64,000 nucleotides of DNA, from contig NZ_AUFB01000005.1 of NCBI RefSeq assembly GCF_000426285.1, forward strand, positions 62,001-126,000, written 5' to 3'. Positions 36,774-45,054 of this stretch are shown piece after piece. The notes under the pieces were generated by a model that was given only the letters and a program-made list of their open reading frames with translations, was not told the DNA's origin and ran no database searches. Each line of letters starts with the position of its first letter. Positions within the stretch are counted from its first letter, which is position 1. The position numbers and the translations under genes are program-made. Source of the DNA: Rhizobium leucaenae USDA 9039 (lineage in GTDB: Bacteria > Pseudomonadota > Alphaproteobacteria > Rhizobiales > Rhizobiaceae).

Positions 36774-37346
36774 TTAGCCCGCGATTGCCCTCAGCGGCAG
36801 ATCGTCGTCGTCATTCTCCTCATCGGCGACAGCAGCCGGAATATCCGCGTCACGCCAGACGATCGTGCCCTTCAGCCGCGCATGCGTATCGGTGGCGATC
36901 GGGACAACGAGCACCCTGTTGGGGTCGACAGGCCCGGGAAAGGCGAGCGCGTTATGGGCGACCTTCTCGAAACCGAGCGGGCCATAATAGGGCGGATCGC
37001 CCACCAGGATCACCGCTTCCGAACCTCTGCGCTTGGCGGCTTCGACGGCGATCCGCACGAGCTCGCGGCCGATACCTTGGTTCTTGTGCGAAGGCCGGAC
37101 GGCGAGCGGTCCCAGCAGATGCCCCTTGACGGAACCCGCCAGCACCGGCGTCATCCGGACTGAGGCGATCGTCTCGCCGTCATCGGCGCAGATGAAGGAG
37201 AGCAAGCGGTCATGCGGCCCCTGCTCGCGAATCCGCGCTGCGGCGCGGGTGAACCGGCCGGGACCGAATGCTTCTTCGTTGATGAGTTCGATGACGGCGT
37301 CATGCGACGCGTCCTCAGTGAGGTAGACCAGTTCGTGCTTGTGCAT
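36774..37346 (-). CDS. GNAT-family N-acetyltransferase
   Basis: This 190-residue protein has LGPLAVRPSHKNQGIGREL and ILVGDPPYYGPLGFEKVA, the latter typical of the YhbS/COG3153 acetyltransferase group. I chose the ATG at 37346 (MHKHELVYLTEDAS), since the frame upstream is unlike the family. The acidic ADEENDDDD stretch at the C-terminus is unusual. It is transcribed against the MoxR operon, with an 84-base gap. Confidence 0.9.
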   Translation of the reverse strand: MHKHELVYLTEDASHDAVIELINEEAFGPGRFTRAAARIREQGPHDRLLSFICADDGETIASVRMTPVLAGSVKGHLLGPLAVRPSHKNQGIGRELVRIAVEAAKRRGSEAVILVGDPPYYGPLGFEKVAHNALAFPGPVDPNRVLVVPIATDTHARLKGTIVWRDADIPAAVADEENDDDDLPLRAIAG

Positions 37347-37667
37347 TAGACCAAAGAAACCAGATAGACATACGGGGATGGTTCTCGAAAACGCTTGTCG
37401 AGCGTTCGGGATCATCGGCGTCGTCGCAGGCTTCTGATTGCTTCCATGGCAAGTGGTCCTCAAAGTGTGACAAGCCCGATAGCAGGAAATGCCCAGCCCG
37501 TCCAATGCAAAATGCGAGTGGCCGGTTATCTTGTCCGAAAACCGCCTCGCACTTTTTCGCGATCATGCCTGTAACGCACTGTTCATCGTTTGCCGTCTCG
37601 AAATTCCACGGGCATGCCGTATTTTCCCGATCAAGTTCTTCGACAGAATCTCCGAGAGGAAAGAGCA

Positions 37668-38657
37668 ATGGGCATGTTGGTCGATGGCGCCTGGCACGAC
37701 ATCTGGTACGACACCAAGGACACCAAGGGTCATTTCAAGCGCGCAGCGTCGCAGTTTCGCAACTGGGTCACCGCCGATGGCGCGCCCGGGCCGAGCGGTG
37801 CGGGCGGTTTCAAGGCCGAAGGGGGTCGCTATCATCTCTATGTCTCGCTTGCCTGCCCATGGGCGCATCGCACCCTGATCTTCCGCAAGCTGAAGAAGCT
37901 CGAAAGCCTGATCTCCGTTTCGGTCGTCGATCCGCTGATGCTGGAAAACGGCTGGGAGTTCAAAGGCAGAGACGGCGGTACTGTCGATCACCTCTTCGGC
38001 GCGAAGGCGCTCTGGGAAGTCTACGTCAAGGCCGATCTGCATTATTCCGGCCGCGTCACCGTTCCCGTCCTCTGGGACAAGCAGACCGGCACGATCGTCA
38101 ACAACGAATCCGCTGAGATCATCCGGATGTTCAACAGCGCCTTCGACGGCCTGACGGGCTCGAAGGACGATTTTTATCCGATGGACCTGCGCGGCGACAT
38201 CGATGCGCTGAACGAGATCGTCTATGACACGGTCAACAATGGTGTCTATAAATCGGGCTTCGCCACCACGCAGCAAGCTTACGAGCAAAATGTCCGCCGC
38301 CTCTTCGAAACCCTCGACATGCTGGACAAGCGCCTGGAAGGAAGCCGCTATCTCTTCGGTGACCGGCTGACCGAGGCCGACTGGCGGCTGTTCACCACGC
38401 TGGCCCGCTTCGACGCCGTCTATGTCGGCCATTTCAAATGCAACGTCCGCCGCATCGAAGATTACCGCAATCTGCCCGGATATTTCCGAGACCTCTACCA
38501 GGTCCCGGGCGTCGCCGAGACGACCAATCTCGTGCACATCAAAAATCACTATTATCGCAGCCACAAGACGATCAATCCCACCGGCATCGTCCCCGTGGGT
38601 CCCGACCTTGATTTCGGCCGCCCGCATGGCCGGGAGCGGCTGGCGAAGGCGGCTTAA
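37668..38657 (+). CDS. Glutathionyl-hydroquinone reductase (YqjG/ECM4 family, glutathione S-transferase fold)
   Basis: The enzyme reduces glutathionyl-hydroquinones to hydroquinones, using a Cys nucleophile. The 329-residue protein carries the defining ACPWAHRTLIFRKLKKL (Cys-Pro-Trp) motif near residue 62. It also has VPVLWDKQTGTIVNNESAEI (glutathione-site Glu-Ser), LFGDRLTEADWRLFTTLARF and a C-terminal GPDLDFGRPHGRERLAKAA. The start at 37668 (MGMLVDGAWHD) is supported by an AGGAAAG site. It helps detoxify quinones; convergent NUDIX gene downstream. Confidence 0.93.
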   Translation: MGMLVDGAWHDIWYDTKDTKGHFKRAASQFRNWVTADGAPGPSGAGGFKAEGGRYHLYVSLACPWAHRTLIFRKLKKLESLISVSVVDPLMLENGWEFKGRDGGTVDHLFGAKALWEVYVKADLHYSGRVTVPVLWDKQTGTIVNNESAEIIRMFNSAFDGLTGSKDDFYPMDLRGDIDALNEIVYDTVNNGVYKSGFATTQQAYEQNVRRLFETLDMLDKRLEGSRYLFGDRLTEADWRLFTTLARFDAVYVGHFKCNVRRIEDYRNLPGYFRDLYQVPGVAETTNLVHIKNHYYRSHKTINPTGIVPVGPDLDFGRPHGRERLAKAA

Positions 38658-38667
38658 GGCGGCAGGC

Positions 38668-39159
38668 CTACCAGTAATTCGAGGGCGGCATGTCGCCCTC
38701 CAGCTCCTTCAGCCGCCGGTAGGTTGCCTTGGTCGTTCCGGGCGGCAGGGCGTCGAGCGGAAAGAAGCCGCTTTCCACAATTTCGAGATCCGGCTTGCGT
38801 GGCGCCATCTGTTCGACCTCTACACGGTAGAAGACGACGTGATCGCGCTTGCTGGTGCGGTTGTTGAAGTAGACGTGGAAGATCTGCGGCCGGCCGGATA
38901 TCACCAGATTTCCCTCCTCCCGCAATTCCTTGGCCAGCGCCTGCTCCACAGTCTCGTGACGCTCGACACCGCCGCCCGGCATATGCCAGCCGGCGACATA
39001 GGAATGCCGTACCAGGAAAATCCGCCCTTCCTTATCGAAACAGGCCGCCCTGACGCCCATTGTCATGCTGCGGGTGAGCACGAAATAGCTGTGCAGCATC
39101 CGGCCGAACAGCTTTGCCCGCCAGCCGCGGGCTTCGTCGGGAGCAGTGCTGTCGTTCAT
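38668..39159 (-). CDS. NUDIX hydrolase
   Basis: The 163-residue protein has the Nudix box GGGVERHETVEQALAKELRE then EGN. The GU terminus of the box (EEGNL) deviates slightly from the EExGU consensus. Upstream, IFLVRHSYVAGWHMPG is typical of ADP-ribose/8-oxo-dGTP-like NUDIX enzymes. Substrate unknown. It converges with the glutathionyl-hydroquinone reductase gene (10-base gap). Confidence 0.88.
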   Translation of the reverse strand: MNDSTAPDEARGWRAKLFGRMLHSYFVLTRSMTMGVRAACFDKEGRIFLVRHSYVAGWHMPGGGVERHETVEQALAKELREEGNLVISGRPQIFHVYFNNRTSKRDHVVFYRVEVEQMAPRKPDLEIVESGFFPLDALPPGTTKATYRRLKELEGDMPPSNYW

Positions 39160-39227
39160 GCGGCCGCTCCGCCGTTACGATCCATCATTGAAAAACCGAT
39201 GTATTTGTTTTGACAATAGACTGAGCT

Positions 39228-40145
39228 ATGTCTCATCTCATGTTCAAGCTCGCGCATATTTCCGACGTTCACCTAGGCCCCTTGCCACGGCTTTCGATCA
39301 GAGAACTCGCCTCCAAACGCATTACCGGATTTGTGAACTGGCACCGAAACCGGCGCAAGCATCTTTTTGGCGGGACGCTCGATCTTCTGCTCGACGACAT
39401 CAAGTCGAAACAAGCCGATCATCTTGCCGTGACCGGCGATCTCGTCAATCTCGCCAGCGGCATCGAAATCCGCACCGCCGCGGAATGGCTGAAGACGCTC
39501 GGCGACCCTGCCTTCACCTCCGTCGTGCCCGGCAACCATGATGCCTATGTGCCCGGCTCCTACGAGAAGGCCATGCGCGCCTGGTATCCCTATGTCCAGG
39601 GCGACCATGCGCCGGCTGAATGGCCGGAAGACCGGCGCATTTTCCCCTATCTGCGCATTCGCGACCGCGTCGCGCTGATCGGCTGCTCGACGGCGGTGGC
39701 AACGCCTCCCTTTGCAGCCAGCGGCTTCTATTCGGCCCGGCAGGCGCGCGAGACGGTGAATATGCTGCGTGCCGCCGGCGCGGCCGGGCTCTTTCGCGTG
39801 GTGATGATCCACCACCCGCCGATCCGCGGCGCTACCAGCTTCTATAAGCGCATGATCGGCATCCGCCGCTTCGCCGCCGTCGTCTCGACAGGCGGTGCCG
39901 AACTGGTCCTGCACGGCCATACACATCTCAACACGCTGCATTGGCTGAGGGGGCAGACCGGCCCGGTGCCCGTCATCGGCATTGCATCGGCCTCGCAAGG
40001 TCCCGGCGGCCTGAAGCCACCCGCCGCCTACAATCTGTTTACCATTGACGGCAATCCCGGCGCCTGGGAGCTCAAGGCCGAGCGCTTCAGCGTAAACGCA
40101 CGGGGTGACGATGTAGAGGACCAAGGCGTCGATATCCTGGTTTGA
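39228..40145 (+). CDS. Calcineurin-like metallophosphoesterase
   Basis: The 305-residue protein shows the full set of dimetal ligands: LAHISDVHLG, VTGDLVN, VPGNHDAY, MIHHPP and LHGHTHLN. It is a cytoplasmic phosphoesterase (phosphodiesterase/phosphatase) of the CpdA/Icc-like group; the true substrate cannot be read. The start at 39228 has a poor ribosome site, and the ATG at 39240 (MFKLAHISDV) is an alternative. It lies divergent from the NUDIX gene. Confidence 0.92.
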   Translation: MSHLMFKLAHISDVHLGPLPRLSIRELASKRITGFVNWHRNRRKHLFGGTLDLLLDDIKSKQADHLAVTGDLVNLASGIEIRTAAEWLKTLGDPAFTSVVPGNHDAYVPGSYEKAMRAWYPYVQGDHAPAEWPEDRRIFPYLRIRDRVALIGCSTAVATPPFAASGFYSARQARETVNMLRAAGAAGLFRVVMIHHPPIRGATSFYKRMIGIRRFAAVVSTGGAELVLHGHTHLNTLHWLRGQTGPVPVIGIASASQGPGGLKPPAAYNLFTIDGNPGAWELKAERFSVNARGDDVEDQGVDILV

Positions 40146-40240
40146 TAATCTCCGGCATTTTATGAAAGCGGCCCGTCGTTTCGGTGGCGTTTTCCAATAT
40201 CCGGGGCTACAATTCTCCTATCGGATTTCGGGAGGATGGA

Positions 40241-40807
40241 ATGGGTTTTGGTGTAGTGATGAAGAGTTCGGCCGTGACCGCGCTTGCGGTCGGATTTCTA
40301 TTTGGCGCCAGCCTGCAGGCTCTCGCCGCCGGCTCCGAGAACGACGAGACGGCACCACCGCCGAAGACCAAAACCATAACCAAATGCACCGACGGCAAGG
40401 TCTGGGACAAGGATAAAAAAGAATGCGTAAAACCGCAGAAAAGCGGTTTCAACGACGATCAGCTTTTCCAGGCGGCGCGCGAGTTCGCCTATGCCGGCCA
40501 ATATGACAATGCCATCACCGTCTTGAAGCTTGCCAAGAACCAGGACGATCCCCGCATTCTCAACTATCTCGGCTATTCCAACCGCAAAGCCGGACGCATG
40601 CAGCTTGGCATGACTTATTATCGCAAAGCCCTCCAGCGCGACGAGAACTATATCCTCGCGCGCTCCTACATGGGCCAGGCGCTGCTCGAACAGGGCGATG
40701 TCCAGGCGGCGCGTGTACAGCTCGTTGAAATCCGTGATCGCGGCGGCGAAAATACTTGGGCCTATCGCTCGCTGCTGCAATCGCTGAATGGTCAAATCAG
40801 GTATTGA
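40241..40807 (+). CDS. Exported tetratricopeptide-repeat protein
   Basis: This 188-residue protein has an N-terminal signal (SSAVTALAVGFLFGASLQAL then AAGS). A short Cys-containing linker follows (CTDGKVWDKDKKECVKP), probably a disulfide loop, and then two to three TPR units (QLFQAAREFAYAGQYDNAI; RILNYLGYSNRKAGRMQLGM; YILARSYMGQALLEQGD). The start at 40241 has a GGAGG site; MKSS at 40259 is an alternative. It likely mediates protein contacts in the periplasm. Partner unknown. Confidence 0.88.
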   Translation: MGFGVVMKSSAVTALAVGFLFGASLQALAAGSENDETAPPPKTKTITKCTDGKVWDKDKKECVKPQKSGFNDDQLFQAAREFAYAGQYDNAITVLKLAKNQDDPRILNYLGYSNRKAGRMQLGMTYYRKALQRDENYILARSYMGQALLEQGDVQAARVQLVEIRDRGGENTWAYRSLLQSLNGQIRY

Positions 40808-41018
40808 AAGAGGCGCGTAGACCCCATTCCTCAAGATCGTGTGAGAAGTGGAGATGAAGCGCACAACCGCTTTTTGATGACTTGCGAAACGGCACAAAAA
40901 TGGTTCATACCAGGACAGAAAGATCCTTCGGCCCAGTTAGCTTTTTCCGAAAGGAAAGCCGCCTTTTGCCGGAGGGCGACCGCAGCTCGACAACCCTCAA
41001 CACTCCTGTGGAAAGACA

Positions 41019-41534
41019 ATGCCTACGCCGGTAGCAGCCATCGACATCAGACGAGATCTGGTCGGCCTTCTTCCGAAGCTCCGGCGTTTCGCCTTGACAC
41101 TGGCGGGCGATTCGACTGACGCGGACGAGCTTGTGCAGAGCGTTTGCCAGCGCGGCATTGCGAAATTTCATCTGTGGAACAATGACGGTCGCCTCGAAAG
41201 CTGGCTCTACACCATGGCCCGCCATCACTGGGTGGATGAGGCCCGGCGCCATCGGCTGCGGCCTGCTGCCAAAGGCAGCGCGCTGGAACAGGGCGAACTG
41301 ACAACGCCCGGCATGCGCGGCAATCCGGTCGAAGCCAGCGAAGCGCATCAAATGGTCACATCTTTGCCCGAAGGACTTGCCAGTGTCTTCCTGCTCGTCG
41401 ATGTCGAAGGGCACAGCTACAAGCAGACGGCCGATATTCTTGGCATTTCCTTGGCGACGGTCGCGTCCCGGCTTTCCGGCGCCCGCCTTCGCCTCGCCAC
41501 CCAAGGTCACAACCGCTCGCCGCGAAGGTTTTAG
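41019..41534 (+). CDS. ECF-family RNA polymerase sigma factor
   Basis: The 171-residue protein has sigma region 2 (LLPKLRRFALTLAGDSTDAD, then ESWLYTMARHHWVDEARRHR) and region 4 (LPEGLASVFLLVDVEGHSYK, then QTADILGISLATVASRLSGA). It lacks regions 1 and 3, as ECF sigmas do. The anti-sigma gene follows after 11 bases, so the sigma is presumably held inactive at the membrane until a signal appears. The target promoters are unknown, and I did not find a convincing autoregulatory ECF promoter upstream. Confidence 0.93.
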   Translation: MPTPVAAIDIRRDLVGLLPKLRRFALTLAGDSTDADELVQSVCQRGIAKFHLWNNDGRLESWLYTMARHHWVDEARRHRLRPAAKGSALEQGELTTPGMRGNPVEASEAHQMVTSLPEGLASVFLLVDVEGHSYKQTADILGISLATVASRLSGARLRLATQGHNRSPRRF

Positions 41535-41545
41535 CATTGCAGGAT

Positions 41546-42373
41546 ATGAAGAAAATGCCGCTCGAAACTCGTTTGTCCGCCTTTATGGACGGCGAGACGA
41601 GCCGCGAAGAGAAAGAGGAGCTGGAGCGGCTCATCGCCTCCGATCCCGAAGCGCGGCGAATTTTCAATGAGCTGAAGCATGGCTCCGATGTCGGCCGCAA
41701 AGCTTTCGACGATGTGCTGAAGGAGCCGGTGCCGCTGGCGCTGGTGCGCTCCATCAAAAGTGCGCAGGCTCCGAAGGCGCGCGAGCCTGCCCCTCGCCTT
41801 TCCCGACCATCCCTGAAGCTTGCTCCGACGGGCCGCCAGGCACTCGCGGCCGCCCTCATTCTCTTCGTGGTAGGCGGCGGCATCGGTTATCTCTTCGGCA
41901 TGCAGCCATCCAGCGCGCCGGCTGCCACCCCGGCTTCGCCGGCACCGAGCCGTACATGGCTGGACGATATCGCTGCCTATCACCGCATCTATGCGCATCA
42001 GCCCCGCCATGTCGTCGAAGTACAGGCGACTGAGGCCGACGAGATCATCAACTGGTTGAAGGGGACCGTCGGTGTGAAATTCAACGTTCCGGATCTCGCC
42101 GTCGATGGATTGGTCTTACAGGGCGCACGCATGCTCATCGCCAATGGCAAACCGGTCGGCCAACTAATCTACAAAGACATCGACGGCGATGTCGTCGCCA
42201 TCTGTTTCATGAAGGATGAAGGCGTTGCCGACGACGGCAATTTCGACGAGACCATCAGGGATGATGTGAGCATCGTCTCCTGGCACCGCAACGGCACGGC
42301 CTATGCCGTCGTCGGCCCCTCCTCCGACGCGATGCTCGACGAGATCGCCAACAGGGTATCGTCGGAAATTTGA
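41546..42373 (+). CDS. Membrane anti-sigma factor
   Basis: The 275-residue protein begins with an anti-sigma N-terminal helix bundle (LETRLSAFMDGETSREEKEE, then LERLIASDPEARRIFNEL). It has a single transmembrane helix (ALAAALILFVVGGGIGYLFG) and a ~155-residue periplasmic domain with RTWLDDIAAYHRIYAHQPRH. No zinc-binding His/Cys motif (ZAS) is evident. The ATG at 41546 is used; 41555 is possible. Coupled to the ECF sigma gene. The signal sensed is unknown. Confidence 0.9.
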   Translation: MKKMPLETRLSAFMDGETSREEKEELERLIASDPEARRIFNELKHGSDVGRKAFDDVLKEPVPLALVRSIKSAQAPKAREPAPRLSRPSLKLAPTGRQALAAALILFVVGGGIGYLFGMQPSSAPAATPASPAPSRTWLDDIAAYHRIYAHQPRHVVEVQATEADEIINWLKGTVGVKFNVPDLAVDGLVLQGARMLIANGKPVGQLIYKDIDGDVVAICFMKDEGVADDGNFDETIRDDVSIVSWHRNGTAYAVVGPSSDAMLDEIANRVSSEI

Positions 42374-42487
42374 GTTGGCCTGCCGGCCCTGCTTGCGGCT
42401 TTCAATCAGCCGAGGGTACTATTGGTCTGCCAATCCAATCGTACCCGGTGGCATCAAGCGACGGGGGCCATTTCCTGGAGATTGACC

Positions 42488-42691
42488 ATGTCCGACATTC
42501 TGCTGACCATTCCGGAAATTGACGAGCGCATTGCGGGAATAAGAGAAAATCTTCGCGAGTTGATCGAACAGGCGGCCGCATACTCCGGCGCTGCAGACGA
42601 GGAGCTCGCATCGGAGCGCATCGCCGAACAGGAAGAAGAGCTCGAACGCCTATTGAAACGGCGCGAGGAACTTTCCGCGCAGAAATCCTGA
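42488..42691 (+). CDS. Small coiled-coil protein of unknown function
   Basis: This 67-residue protein is almost entirely helical and charged: IPEIDERIAGIRENLRELIE, then EELASERIAEQEEELERLLK. It ends RREELSAQKS and is probably a coiled-coil dimer. The start at 42488 has a GGAG site. It is soluble and acidic, with no recognisable family. Confidence 0.7.
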   Translation: MSDILLTIPEIDERIAGIRENLRELIEQAAAYSGAADEELASERIAEQEEELERLLKRREELSAQKS

Positions 42692-42738
42692 CGGCAGGAG
42701 ATGGCGGTATTGATGTCCCCGCCGTCTCTTGTGCCGGA

Positions 42739-43143
42739 TCAGCGAGACGGCGCCGGCGAAATCGTTGCGGTGGCCTGCTCACTTGAAAAGATGATGAAGG
42801 CGAACAGCAGAACGCCGATGAAAGTCACGATCGATGCTGCCGCAACGATCGGTTCCATTGCCATATTGCCGAGAAGCATCAGATATAATGCCGGCACCAG
42901 GACTGCGACGCCGGCAGTGTAGATGTAATACTGGATCATCGCCAGCCGCCTTTCCGCCTTTTGCGGGTTCAGCGCATGGTAACCGCCGAAAAGCGCCATA
43001 GTCACCCAACCGAGGAGATTGGCATGCGCATGGGCGCCGATGACACTGTGATCCTCGGTGATCGCCATTTTCAGGCCTATTCCAATTCCGACGATCAGAA
43101 AGATGATTGCTGTCTTGAAATACAGATTGGCGATGCGTGGCAT
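42739..43143 (-). CDS. Small four-helix membrane protein resembling a haem-copper oxidase subunit I fragment
   Basis: The 134-residue protein has four predicted helices. GAHAHANLLGWVTMALFGGY in helix 2 recalls the haem-ligand helix of cbb3-type oxidases and nitric-oxide reductases. Small proteins of this kind in rhizobia are often labelled cytochrome-c oxidase, but at this length it cannot be an oxidase. The paired His residues could bind haem or a metal. The start is at 43143. It is transcribed alone. Confidence 0.75.
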   Translation of the reverse strand: MPRIANLYFKTAIIFLIVGIGIGLKMAITEDHSVIGAHAHANLLGWVTMALFGGYHALNPQKAERRLAMIQYYIYTAGVAVLVPALYLMLLGNMAMEPIVAAASIVTFIGVLLFAFIIFSSEQATATISPAPSR

Positions 43144-43224
43144 GACAGTCCCCCAATAGGATTGCGGTCATTTAAAATATCACGTCGATCAGCCGCCGGG
43201 AAATTCAACTTATTGGACAATAGC

Positions 43225-43392
43225 GGGTCGAATGGCGTCACGAGTTTCGCGCTTATCCGTAAACGCGCGCCGTTCGATGGTTTTGGTCTGATCGCTGCCT
43301 CGCGGTACTCATGGCGATCTGCTCGCGCAAACGGCATCTACGCCGCATTGTGGGTGCGCCAATCCGGCGGTTTCATCGGCGACGATGTCTAA
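43225..43392 (+). pseudogene. Decayed C-terminal remnant of an ABC exporter
   Basis: The last codons read NGIYAALWVRQSGGFIGDDV and then stop, closely matching the tails of the two intact exporters in this window (ADLWNRQSGGF, ELWARQSGGF). Just upstream, in a different frame, GGT ACT CAT GGC GAT CTG CTC GCG CAA reads GTHGDLLAQ, the expected preceding segment, so one base has been lost near 43342. Further back, GVTSFALIRK loosely matches GKTVIAIAHR. No Walker motifs remain. It is a fragment of a third paralogue. Confidence 0.6.
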
Positions 43393-43456
43393 TCGGCGAC
43401 CGTGCCGGACAGCCGTTCGACATGCCGCGGCGTCCGACCGGCACCCCAAAATACGA

Positions 43457-43480
43457 AGGCGACCATCATAATGGTCGCCT
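43457..43480. repeat. Perfect 10-bp hairpin
   Basis: AGGCGACCAT (43457-43466) and ATGGTCGCCT (43471-43480) flank CATA. It lies between the ABC remnant and the cupin gene's 3' end. There is no T-run on either side. It may be the cupin gene's terminator region or a dispersed palindrome. Confidence 0.5.
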
Positions 43481-43529
43481 CACGCTACGGCAAAATAAGG
43501 CAGCATCGGGTCTCCGTGGTTACCCGATA

Positions 43530-43934
43530 TCACTTCACGGGCATGACAACCGGCGCATCCTTGCTCTTCAGAAGCACAACGATAAATTTGGCCGGTTTGG
43601 TCTTGCTTGCATTGCGGCTGACCACGTGAATGTCGGAAGGACCTTCGTAGAATGTCTCTCCTGGCGACAAGGTGACTTCTTTTTGTCCCTTGACTTGCAT
43701 GACGATGGAGCCTTCCAGAACATAGACGAATGCATTTGCATCATGTTTGTGAATGGGATCGGAACCTCCTGGCCCATACTCGACCGATATCATCACCCCC
43801 TCCTTACCAGGATAATTTGGCAGATCTTTTTGCATGAGCGATGTGACGTGTGCAGTGTTTTCCGCGGCAACCGCCAAAGTGCCAGTGAGGCAAACGGCAG
43901 CCGCCACGAATAGCCTTAGAAAAATTGAATTCAT
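43530..43934 (-). CDS. Exported cupin-domain protein
   Basis: The 134-residue precursor has a signal peptide (SIFLRLFVAAAVCLTGTLAV then AA). A single cupin domain follows, with motif 1 GSDPIHKHDANAFVYVLEG (two His and a Glu-like ligand set) and motif 2 LSPGETFYEGPSDIHVV. It probably binds a metal in the periplasm; ligand unknown. The start at 43934 (MNSIFLRL) is chosen over an upstream frame. It lies 101 bases downstream of the nitroreductase gene on the same strand. Confidence 0.88.
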   Translation of the reverse strand: MNSIFLRLFVAAAVCLTGTLAVAAENTAHVTSLMQKDLPNYPGKEGVMISVEYGPGGSDPIHKHDANAFVYVLEGSIVMQVKGQKEVTLSPGETFYEGPSDIHVVSRNASKTKPAKFIVVLLKSKDAPVVMPVK

Positions 43935-44035
43935 TGTCGTAATCCCCTTGGTTGTTGAACCGTAGATGCGTTGGCAGAATTTCGTTTCGATACCGAATGC
44001 TTCGGGCAAAAGCCTTCGCGAAGTGGGGTATCGTT

Positions 44036-44752
44036 TCATACACCCAGCAATGCATCGTCGTGCGCAGGTTGCGCTAAAGGTTGCGAAATCGAGTCGACGA
44101 ACGTGACGGTCTCATTGAGCGACGCCCGGCCCGTGTGGATGTAAGGCTCCTTGACGTCCTCGTGCCCGATCGACATGCCGCAGAACAGGATGAGCCCTTC
44201 GCGCGGTGACAGGATCTCCGCGACGGTCTTGCGGTACACTGACCACGCCATTTGGGTGCAACTGTGCAACCCCTCGCCGCGCAGCAGCAGCATAATGGTC
44301 TGAAGATACATGCCGACGTCGGCCCATTGGGGCAAACCCAGGTCGCGGTCGATGTAGCAGAACAAGGCGGCGGGTGCGCCGAAGCAATCCCAATTCGCGG
44401 AAGCTGCTCTCTGAGCTGCCTCCCAGTCACCGTCGGCAATGCCGAGTGCGCTGTAGCGCTCATGGCCGAAGGCGGATCGGCGCTCGCGGTAGGGGGTCTT
44501 CAGTTCGCGCGGATACATTTCATACTCCCGCTCGTCCCAGGGGCCGTGTGCGACCACACGTTTGCCCGCGCGCCTCTTTAGCTCCGCCAGCGGAGCGCCG
44601 GTCACGACGTAGGTGTTCCACGGCTGGATGTTTGATCCGGACGGCGACCAGGCCGCGGCGGACAGCACGCGCTCCAGCACTTCCTTCGGGATAGCCTGAT
44701 CGGTAAACTTGCGCACCGCCCGTCGACTCTTGACCGCCTCATACACGTCCAT
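44036..44752 (-). CDS. Nitroreductase-family flavoprotein
   Basis: The 238-residue protein has the FMN-binding start EAVKSRRAVRKFTDQAIPKE and AAAWSPSGSNIQPWNTYVV. ADVGMYLQTIMLLLRGEG and a glycine-rich C-terminal FCGMSIGHED follow. It should reduce nitro- or quinone-type compounds with NAD(P)H. The upstream 140 bases contain an imperfect direct repeat that could be an operator. Confidence 0.92.
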   Translation of the reverse strand: MDVYEAVKSRRAVRKFTDQAIPKEVLERVLSAAAWSPSGSNIQPWNTYVVTGAPLAELKRRAGKRVVAHGPWDEREYEMYPRELKTPYRERRSAFGHERYSALGIADGDWEAAQRAASANWDCFGAPAALFCYIDRDLGLPQWADVGMYLQTIMLLLRGEGLHSCTQMAWSVYRKTVAEILSPREGLILFCGMSIGHEDVKEPYIHTGRASLNETVTFVDSISQPLAQPAHDDALLGV

Positions 44753-44857
44753 GATCGTTCACCTTTTAGTTGCTAGGTCTCCAGCAACCAACAGGTACCA
44801 ATTCGAGAGAAGCCGGCCTATTCTGCGCTGTGTTTATCTGCGCACTACATTGGGTTT

Positions 44858-44895
44858 GACGACGTCATACTGATGGATAGACGAAGTCATACCGA
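44858..44895. promoter_or_regulatory. Imperfect 16-bp direct repeat upstream of nitroreductase
   Basis: GACGACGTCATACTGA (44858-44873) and GACGAAGTCATACCGA (44880-44895) match at 14 of 16 positions, with a 22-base period, about two helical turns. This placement, 106-143 bases before the nitroreductase ATG, suits a dimeric or tandem regulator. The rest of 44753-45054 holds only the leuA terminator. Confidence 0.4.
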
Positions 44896-44993
44896 CGCGG
44901 TGGCTATTTCGTATTCACTGGCCAGTTTCGGGCGTGCGGGGTTGGAGCGGGCCACCCGGCACTTGCGACAACCAGTTCGCTGAACCATAAAGC

Positions 44994-45026
44994 AAAAAAT
45001 CCCCCCGACGGTATCGAGGGGATTTT
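44994..45026 (-). terminator. Rho-independent terminator of leuA
   Basis: On the minus strand ACAAAATCCCC pairs with GGGGGATTTT, and TTTTTTGC follows. It lies about 30 bases past the leuA stop. Confidence 0.85.
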
Positions 45027-45054
45027 GTCTTCACTCGGCCATAACGGCTGAAAT

